Origin: DATKRB01 sp035532415
Lineage (GTDB): Bacteria; Actinomycetota; Acidimicrobiia; Acidimicrobiales; RAAP-2
Length of the DNA stretch: 36,834 nucleotides
Assembly (NCBI GenBank): GCA_035532415.1
Contig: DATKRB010000029.1
Span: 1-36,834 of the forward strand
Direction of reading: 5' to 3'
The notes beneath the pieces are model-generated. The model saw only the letters and a list, made by a program, of their open reading frames with translations, was not told the DNA's origin and made no database searches. The translations under genes were made by a program, and so were the position numbers. This document shows positions 1 to 5,037 of this stretch, in pieces. Numbering within the stretch: the stretch's first letter is position 1; every line of letters starts with the position of its first letter.

Positions 1-132
1 ACCTATAGGTTCCTATATTTTCCTAGGGCACCTACGTATTGGTTACGCCCTGGCCTCATTCCCCAAGGTGGGTGGGCCCTCAAGTCCCGATGCCCGGACC
101 CGCTGCGCGCTCGAACGACAAAATCGCTGCCA

Positions 133-372
133 TCACGGCCAGACCTCAAACACGATCGCCACCCCCCCGCAGATGAGTGCCGCAGCAAAGATCCACATGG
201 ACCAGGCGATGAGCTTGTACTTGCGGTAGGCGCTGCAGCCGAGAAACCAGATCTGATCCTCCAATCGTCGATCGGTACCCGCGTCGGTCGCAGCTGCGGC
301 CAGCGCAGCGTCGAACTCAGCCGAGCGCGTCGTACTGGTAGACCAGAGCCAGTGGCCGGCATATCCAGCCAC
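133..372 (-). pseudogene. C-terminal fragment resembling a Pycsar TM effector (PycTM-like)
   Basis: The open frame gives about 79 residues ending in a single strong hydrophobic helix. Its order is an acidic/alanine segment (EFDAALAAAATDAG), then LEDQIWFLGCSAYRKYKLIA, then a transmembrane segment of about 20 residues and a short tail. A 'hydrophobic-x-Q-I ... K-Y-(R/K)' stretch running straight into a terminal TM helix is what I recall for Pycsar effectors (DUF5706-like membrane proteins killed on by cyclic pyrimidines). Those proteins are about 150-200 residues with two TM helices; here the N-terminal half and the first helix are missing. The frame is open back to 417 but no family sequence is visible beyond about 330. 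The GTG at 370-372 is only the first available codon, not a credible start. The neighbouring fragment on the plus strand resembles the partner cyclase. Family assignment is inference by eye; an unrelated small membrane protein is possible. Confidence 0.4.
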
Positions 373-377
373 GCGTC

Positions 378-725
378 CGTGGTGCCTCCAACTACGTGTG
401 GGCGGGCAAGCCCGTCAACTGGGCGTTCAAGTGCAGCGCGGCGGCCGACCGTCATCAACTGATCGTCACCAATTCCGTCTTCAAGAAGGTTGTGGAAGGC
501 AACGACTACCTGACTAAACCGTGCTACGTCGCTGGCCACCAACATGGTGGGACGCTGAGCGCCCTGTGGGCGACGACGTGGGTCCAGGCGACTGGCGAGA
601 TGTGCTTACTTCGCAAGGACCCATGGTGCGCGGCAGCGGGCGAGGAAGCATGTGCGGCCATCCTGAAGGGCGAAGTCCGGCGTGACGTCCACTGGCGAAC
701 GCGGCTGGCCTACCGGCTTGGCTGA
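378..725 (+). pseudogene. C-terminal fragment of a class III nucleotide cyclase (PycC-like)
   Basis: This frame (open from 342, stop TGA at 723-725) encodes NYVWAGKPVNWAFKCSAAAD, then RHQLIVTNSVFKKVVEGNDY and a C-terminal tail. G-x-x-V-N-x-A-x-(K/R) followed by a basic turn and 'LIVTNSVF' is the end of the class III adenylate/guanylate cyclase fold. The Asn of VNWAFK is the transition-state Asn; the usual Arg four residues later is Lys here. The N-D-Y-L and Cys pattern afterwards is what I associate with Pycsar uridylate/cytidylate cyclases. The metal-binding aspartates and the N-terminal two thirds are absent, so it cannot be active alone. There is no start codon with a ribosome binding site. 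It lies head to head with the effector-like fragment instead of in tandem as in intact systems. Known: Pycsar pairs PycC with PycTM. Inferred: this is a remnant. Confidence 0.45.
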
Positions 726-844
726 GCTTTCGATATCCGGTCCGATCACGATCTTGTCCAACTCGGTCGGGCTGGCCAGCCTGTCCTCTCTTTTGTGGTT
801 GGTCCAGCAGATTTGCAACCAACAGGTCGTCGGTTCGCAAGAAG
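726..844. other. Gene-free spacer next to the tRNA 3' end
   Basis: No credible reading frame is seen. Besides the long inverted repeat listed separately, a small hairpin may form from GTTGGT at 799-804 and ACCAAC at 818-823. Together with 1-132, which is A+T-richer and carries short palindromes (CCTATAGG, CCTAGG), this is the least gene-dense stretch of the window. Confidence 0.4.
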
Positions 845-875
845 TGGGCGCTGCCGGACTCGAACCGACGACCTG
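823..875. repeat. 15-bp perfect inverted repeat mirroring the tRNA T-arm
   Basis: CAGGTCGTCGGTTCG at 823-837 is the exact reverse complement of CGAACCGACGACCTG at 861-875. The second arm is the 5' side of the T-arm plus variable-loop bases of tRNA-Val. The first arm lies outside the gene, beyond its 3' end. The spacer is 23 nt and includes the acceptor 3' strand. This could be a footprint of site-specific integration at the tRNA or a structure of the precursor transcript. Confidence 0.75.
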
Positions 876-918
876 CTGCTTGTAAGGCAGCTGCTCTAGC
901 CAACTGAGCTAAGCGCCC
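845..918 (-). tRNA. tRNA-Val, anticodon UAC
   Basis: On the minus strand the cloverleaf folds completely. The acceptor is GGGCGCT/AGCGCCC with discriminator A, and the D stem is GCTC/GAGC with AGTTGGCTA in the loop. The anticodon stem is GCTGC/GCAGC with loop CTTACAA, so the anticodon is UAC, which reads GUA/GUG valine codons. The T-arm has the canonical GGTTCGAGTCC box. The 3' CCA is not encoded (CTT follows the discriminator). The low-GC end of the window with broken genes abuts its 3' side, the usual side for island integration. Confidence 0.93.
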
Positions 919-964
919 GCATCGACACACTACGTCGCTGCCGCGTCGCCCCTACCGGCGACCC

Positions 965-1699
965 TCAGGCGCCCGAGGCGACGAGCAGGTCCAACAGCTC
1001 CGGTGTCGCCGCGGCCGCTAGGCGCCGACGGGAGCCGTCCCTGACGAAGAGCTCCGTGCCGTCGAGGTCCGCCAACACCGCACCCACCTCCTCGCAGATC
1101 AGCGCGCCGGCCAGGTAGTCCCAAGGGAAGAGGGTCGAGCCCCCCACCAGGAGGTACCCGTCCAGAACCCCCTCGGCCACGGCGCACAGCTCCAGCGAGG
1201 CCGCACCGAGCGCCCTGAACTGGGCCCATCCGGGGTGTCGTCCGGGGAAGCCCGAGATGCCCACCACCGCCTCGCCGAGCTCCTTGCACCCGGAGGGCTC
1301 GATCGCCAGCCCGTCTCGCCGAGCACCCCCGCCGCGAACGGCCTCGTAGCGAACGCCGGTGGCCTGATTCACCACCAGCCCCACCCGTGGCCCGTCGTCA
1401 TCGAGCACGCAGATGCTCGTCGAGTAGATCGGCAGCCCCAGATGGGCGTTGGTGGACCCGTCGACCGGATCCAGCACGGCGAGAAGCCGGGCCGGCCCCC
1501 CGCTCAACCCGGACTCCTCCGAGAGCACGGCGAGGCCGGCCCGCCTGAGGACGCCCACCGCCGCTTCGTCGGCAGCCAGGTCGAGGCGGTACTGCCCGGG
1601 CCTGGTCCCGGCGGGTCCCCAGTCCTTCAGCTCGTTCAGGGCGAGCTTCACCGAGTCTGCTGCGTCGCTCAGCAGGGCCAGGAGGGTTTCGTCGTTCAC
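965..1699 (-). CDS. Inositol monophosphatase family protein
   Basis: The 244-residue protein is a Mg2+-dependent phosphatase of the IMPase/FIG superfamily. Visible metal-site motifs are SEESG around residues 60-64, DPVDGSTN at 77-84 (the family's DPxDGTxN signature) and WDYLAGA at 193-199 (WDxAAG motif). Length is normal for SuhB-like or histidinol-phosphate-phosphatase-like members. Substrate cannot be read from sequence; inositol-1-phosphate, histidinol phosphate or 3'-phosphoadenylyl compounds are all known for relatives. The start is GTG at 1697-1699. The gene is divergent from the unknown gene at 1770, with 70 nt between them. Confidence 0.9.
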   Translation of the reverse strand: MNDETLLALLSDAADSVKLALNELKDWGPAGTRPGQYRLDLAADEAAVGVLRRAGLAVLSEESGLSGGPARLLAVLDPVDGSTNAHLGLPIYSTSICVLDDDGPRVGLVVNQATGVRYEAVRGGGARRDGLAIEPSGCKELGEAVVGISGFPGRHPGWAQFRALGAASLELCAVAEGVLDGYLLVGGSTLFPWDYLAGALICEEVGAVLADLDGTELFVRDGSRRRLAAAATPELLDLLVASGA

Positions 1700-1769
1700 C
1701 CGGTCGACCCTACCGCTCCGGGTCCACCCCGGATCCGGCCTCCGAGGGCACCGCTAGGCTGGCTTTCCT

Positions 1770-2327
1770 GTGGCAGCCATCGACGTCGCCGGGTACGTGG
1801 CCGACCTGAAAGACCACTCCGTGGACCACGGGTTTCACGTCCACGACGAACGCCACTTCGTGGAGACCTACTCGCTCCGCCAGGTGTGGGAGGTGGACCT
1901 GCACCCCGAAGAGGGTTGCGGGGGCCCGCTCGACCTCCATCTGGCGCTCGAGGTGGAGCCGCGGGTCCTCCTGTCCTTTGAGGACGCGGTGGTCGGTCTG
2001 GCCGACGACGAGGACCCGCCCGACGAATTCCACTTCCCCCTCAGCTTCACCTGGGCGCTCCCTCCGCTGCCCAATGGGCCGGACCTCCTGCGCCTGCACA
2101 TCGACCTTGCAGGGATCGGCGGCATCGAGCTTCCGTTGGAGGTCTCGGCGATCGACTCGTTCGCCTCGGCGACCGACGGGCCCGAACGGCGCCTCAACAT
2201 CGTCGCTCGCCATCCGGTCTCGCTGGCGCGCGTCCTGGCCGGGGAGGAGCTGCTCTGCGACGTCTTCGACCGCTGCCTGGCGGTGAGCCGGTTCCTCTTG
2301 GAGTCCGCGGACGGCTGGCTCGGCTGA
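1770..2327 (+). CDS. Conserved hypothetical protein
   Basis: The 185-residue protein is not recognised. It is acidic, with no signal peptide or TM segment, so it is probably cytoplasmic. It is rich in His/Asp near the N-terminus (KDHSVDHGFHVHDERHFVET) and ends in a helix with DVFDRCLAVSRFLLES. The GTG start lies 9 nt after a TAGGCT sequence that could be a -10 element, which would make the transcript nearly leaderless. The stop codon is followed after one base by the GTG of the lipoprotein gene, so the two are almost certainly co-transcribed and may be translationally coupled. The codon pattern is that of a real high-GC gene. Confidence 0.75.
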   Translation: MAAIDVAGYVADLKDHSVDHGFHVHDERHFVETYSLRQVWEVDLHPEEGCGGPLDLHLALEVEPRVLLSFEDAVVGLADDEDPPDEFHFPLSFTWALPPLPNGPDLLRLHIDLAGIGGIELPLEVSAIDSFASATDGPERRLNIVARHPVSLARVLAGEELLCDVFDRCLAVSRFLLESADGWLG

Positions 2328-2328
2328 G

Positions 2329-2733
2329 GTGCACCGGGGGTTGACGGCCGCGCCGGTGCTGGCGGTGCTGGCCCTCTCGGTGACCCTGAGCGGATGCGGC
2401 AGCCAGCACGACGGAGACGTCCTGGCCCGTCAGGCCTGTGCCCACGTCGAGCGCTCGCTCGAGCTGTACACCGGAGCGCAGAAGACGCAAAGCGCCGCCC
2501 AAGCACTCGCGAAGGTCGACCAGGCCTACCACGAGCTGCGAACAGCCTTGCCGCTGGCGGCCGCCGCGACCTCGGCCAACGGTCAGTGGATCGCACTCGA
2601 GACGACCATCTCCGAGAGCGCCCGGGTCGCCGAGGGCGACCTGCTCGGCGCCCTGCGCAAGGAGTGCGCCGTGGCCGAGAGCCGGCATCCCGACCGTCCC
2701 CCGCTCCCGACGATGGTACCGACAACTCCCTGA
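2329..2733 (+). CDS. Small putative lipoprotein
   Basis: The 134-residue protein has a short positively charged start, a hydrophobic core (LTAAPVLAVLALSVTLSGC) and a lipobox LSGC, with the predicted lipidated Cys at about residue 23. The mature part is mostly helical, about 110 residues, with two further Cys that could form a disulfide (CAHVE... and KECAV...). No enzyme motif is seen, so function is unknown. It begins one base after the stop of the preceding unknown gene, suggesting one operon in which a cytoplasmic and a surface-anchored protein work together. The start is GTG. Confidence 0.75.
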   Translation: MHRGLTAAPVLAVLALSVTLSGCGSQHDGDVLARQACAHVERSLELYTGAQKTQSAAQALAKVDQAYHELRTALPLAAAATSANGQWIALETTISESARVAEGDLLGALRKECAVAESRHPDRPPLPTMVPTTP

Positions 2734-2795
2734 GCCGGTTCGCCTGCGGGCGAATTCTCGCGACTTCCCTTGCATGTTCTCCCCGGCTGTTCCAT

Positions 2796-2834
2796 GTTCG
2801 CGGTCAGCGTTCGCGGTCAGCGTTCGGGGTCAGC
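2796..2834. repeat. Three tandem copies of a 13-nt unit
   Basis: GTTCGCGGTCAGC occurs at 2796-2808 and 2809-2821, and GTTCGGGGTCAGC at 2822-2834. A decayed fourth copy (GTTCGGGTTTCGG) follows. The array lies in the 189-base gap between the convergent lipoprotein gene and the minus-strand gene ending at 2923. Confidence 0.85.
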
Positions 2835-2922
2835 GTTCGGGTTTCGGGGAGAGGAGGGCGACGGCACCGTGGAGCAAGGCGAGCGGAACCGACCGTGCCA
2901 GGGCATCGCGGACCGGCCGGTG

Positions 2923-3306
2923 CTAGTCGGGGGCGTTCTCCGACCAGGTGGCCACTCCCTCGGATCGCAAGACGGTCTCGAGCCACCCCGTGCTGTCCGG
3001 CGCATCCATCCGGGTCCCCCAACCGGACAGGATCCGCTCGAGCTCTTCCCGGGTGGCGATGTGAGCCACGACCGCCACCGTCATCCCGTCCGTCGGCGCA
3101 TCGTCCCCGGCGTTGACGTGAATGCCGCCGAAGGGGTCGGTCCACTCATGAGGGACCGGCTCACGCATCACGTACAGCTCGCCGGTGTCCTCAACCCAGT
3201 TGAGCTCGTAGCGGACACCGGCCTTGTCGCGCCATTCCGTCCCGAGCTCGATCTCGGCGGAACGGCGGCGCCGGTCATCGGCGTTGTAGAACTCCTCGAT
3301 GTCCAT
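2923..3306 (-). CDS. Conserved hypothetical protein
   Basis: The 127-residue protein is not recognised. It is acidic, Trp-rich and soluble, starting MDIEEFYNADDRRRRSAEIE, with a strand-rich middle (RYELNWVEDTGELYVM...) that looks like a compact beta fold and a helical C-terminal third (TREELERILSGWGTRMDAPD). The ATG at 3304-3306 is the natural start. It is convergent with the lipoprotein gene across the 13-nt repeat array and divergent from the HTH gene at 3478. Codon usage matches its neighbours. Confidence 0.7.
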   Translation of the reverse strand: MDIEEFYNADDRRRRSAEIELGTEWRDKAGVRYELNWVEDTGELYVMREPVPHEWTDPFGGIHVNAGDDAPTDGMTVAVVAHIATREELERILSGWGTRMDAPDSTGWLETVLRSEGVATWSENAPD

Positions 3307-3477
3307 CGCGGGGACCTTAGCGGTCCCTCGCCCGATCGTTCTGCCGAGGATCTCCGACCCTCACCGGGTGATCTGCCATCGGGATCCGACGCTCCCCCTT
3401 CCGGGGGGATCCCAGGTAGCCGGCCGATTCACCATGGTGGGAGGACCAGGGGGAGCCTTCCCGCGAAGCATCCTGCC
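3307..3477. promoter_or_regulatory. Divergent intergenic region
   Basis: This 171-base gap lies between the unknown minus-strand gene and the plus-strand HTH gene, so promoters for both directions should lie here. No convincing -35/-10 pair is visible. A GC-rich inverted stretch (CCCCCTTCCGGGGGG) occurs near 3397-3412. Confidence 0.3.
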
Positions 3478-4218
3478 ATGACCCATCTGCGAATCAGACC
3501 GATCGACCAGCTGACGGCCGAATGGGAGGGGGTGAGCAGGGGCCCCGAGTCCCGGCGGGCGGTGGCTCTCCTGGGGGTTGCCGAACCGGCGATCGGCGCG
3601 CTCGGCGTGCACGACCTGGGCGAGCTGGTGTCGGCCCTGCGCCGGGCCAGCGGCGCTGCCGACCGGGTGGACGCGGCGCGAGTCGTCCAGGCGATGCTGC
3701 GCTCGCAGTCGGTGCACCCCCTCGTGCCGCGCACCATCCTGCAGGCCGTCGTCCCCGGGCTCGTGAGCGTCGCCCGCCGACTGGCGTGGGGTTCCGGTGG
3801 CGACTGGGACGACGGGGGCACGTTCTTCGCCGACCTGATCGCCACCACGTGGGAGATCATCGTGGCCTGGTCGGGGCAGGACCGCGACTACGCCGTGCTC
3901 GACCTCCTCTCTGCAGTGCGATGCCGCCTCCGCCGCCAACTCCTCCAGCAGCGCTCGGCTCAGGACCAACTCGAGCTCGGGCTCGATGCAGACGACGCCG
4001 TGCTCGGCCGACCGGGCCACGACACGAGCGACCTCGATCTGCTCGCGAGCACCATCGACGACCTCACCGGGCGCGGGTTGGACCGTTCGGATGCCGCCGT
4101 CCTCTACGGGACCCGGGTGCTCGGGCTCTCGATCTGCGAGCTCGCACAGCTCACCGGGCGAAGCCGGCGCCACCTCGCCCAGCGCCGCCAACGCGCCGAG
4201 CGCCAACTGTGCGCGTAG
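3478..4218 (+). CDS. Sigma-region-4-like HTH protein
   Basis: The 246-residue protein has a C-terminal helix-turn-helix at about residues 203-242 (LDRSDAAVLYGTRVLGLSIC then ELAQLTGRSRRHLAQRRQRA). Its spacing and 'xGLSxxELAxLTGRSRRHLxQRRxRAE' pattern resemble sigma region 4. No region 2 motif is visible, so it is not a standard sigma factor. The N-terminal 190 residues are helical and of unknown fold, with a Trp/Gly/Asp stretch at 103-117. The ATG start was chosen because the frame upstream is low complexity and overlaps repeats. It is the first gene of a three-gene cluster with a 24-nt gap to the next and may regulate it. The DNA target is unknown. Confidence 0.7.
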   Translation: MTHLRIRPIDQLTAEWEGVSRGPESRRAVALLGVAEPAIGALGVHDLGELVSALRRASGAADRVDAARVVQAMLRSQSVHPLVPRTILQAVVPGLVSVARRLAWGSGGDWDDGGTFFADLIATTWEIIVAWSGQDRDYAVLDLLSAVRCRLRRQLLQQRSAQDQLELGLDADDAVLGRPGHDTSDLDLLASTIDDLTGRGLDRSDAAVLYGTRVLGLSICELAQLTGRSRRHLAQRRQRAERQLCA

Positions 4219-4242
4219 CCGTCGCGTGGCGTCGTTGATCCC

Positions 4243-5037
4243 GTGGACCGTGGGAGGCGAGCCCGCACGGTCGCGCGTCACGAGGACCCGGGCACACGCC
4301 GGGCCTCTCGGACCGGGGTCGGCGGTGCGATCCCCCATGGCTGGGCCGTCCTCGCGGTGGTGCTCGCGTTGATGGCCCTCGTCGCCGCCATCTCCGCGGC
4401 TCCGGGAGGAGGGGTTCAAACGGCTGGACGCCAGGGACGGACCGCGGCGGCCCGCGACCGGTCCCGTGGCGCGTCCCGGACCCCGGCGCCGGCGGCCGGC
4501 ACCGGTCCGGCGGCGGCCACCGGCGGAGGGCCTGGTGCCGGGACGGGTTTCGAGTCCTCCCGATCCCCCGAGCTCTCCCCTGTGGCGAAGACCGCGGCCC
4601 AGGGCCTGCCGATCACCGCCTCGGCCCCGCCCTCGGCCGGATCGGCCGGGCTCCCGATCCCGACCGGGCCGGTTCCGTCGATCCCGACCGGAGTACCGGC
4701 ACCCGTTGCCGCAGTCGGAACGTCGCCGGTGCCCCAACCGGCCACGCCGGCCACCCAGACCGATCCCGGCTACCTCCAATACCCGGACGACGTCTCCGCC
4801 CAGTACCAGTACCCGGCGAGCGGATCGGGGGTGACCGCAGCCGCCACCTGGGCGGGGACCGCGTCGTTGTCCCTCTCCGTCAGTTGTCCGGGCGTCCAGC
4901 AGAGCCGATCGGGACCGAGCGGGCTCCAGGTCGGGGTCACCGGGGGGACCGGGGAGTGCACCATCACCCTCGCCGAGCTGCAGCCGTTGCAGACGGCGGT
5001 GTCGTACTCCATGACGATCGGGCCGGGTGCCGCGTGA
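4243..5037 (+). CDS. Membrane-anchored Pro/Ala-rich protein
   Basis: The 264-residue protein has a basic N-terminal tail of about 35 residues, one hydrophobic segment (AVLAVVLALMALVAAISAA), a long Pro/Ala/Thr/Gly-rich stalk of about 120 residues, and a C-terminal beta-rich module. That module has two Cys (SLSVSCPGVQ and GECTITLAEL) that could be disulfide bonded. The layout predicts an inner-membrane anchor with an extracytoplasmic domain held out through the wall. No family is recognised. The GTG start lies 24 nt after the HTH gene. Its stop TGA (5035-5037) overlaps the GTG start of the next gene as GTGA, a classic translational-coupling arrangement. Confidence 0.7.
   Translation: MDRGRRARTVARHEDPGTRRASRTGVGGAIPHGWAVLAVVLALMALVAAISAAPGGGVQTAGRQGRTAAARDRSRGASRTPAPAAGTGPAAATGGGPGAGTGFESSRSPELSPVAKTAAQGLPITASAPPSAGSAGLPIPTGPVPSIPTGVPAPVAAVGTSPVPQPATPATQTDPGYLQYPDDVSAQYQYPASGSGVTAAATWAGTASLSLSVSCPGVQQSRSGPSGLQVGVTGGTGECTITLAELQPLQTAVSYSMTIGPGAA

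Noticed and set aside
3..545. 180-residue minus-strand open frame at the left edge
   Set aside because: It is antisense to the cyclase-like fragment, has Ser/Pro/Arg shadow composition and no family features.
514..930. 138-residue minus-strand frame running through the tRNA
   Set aside because: It crosses tRNA-Val and has no ribosome binding site; it is an incidental open frame.
3478..4218. Full sigma factor
   Set aside because: Only a region-4-like HTH is seen; there is no recognisable region 2 for -10 recognition or core binding.
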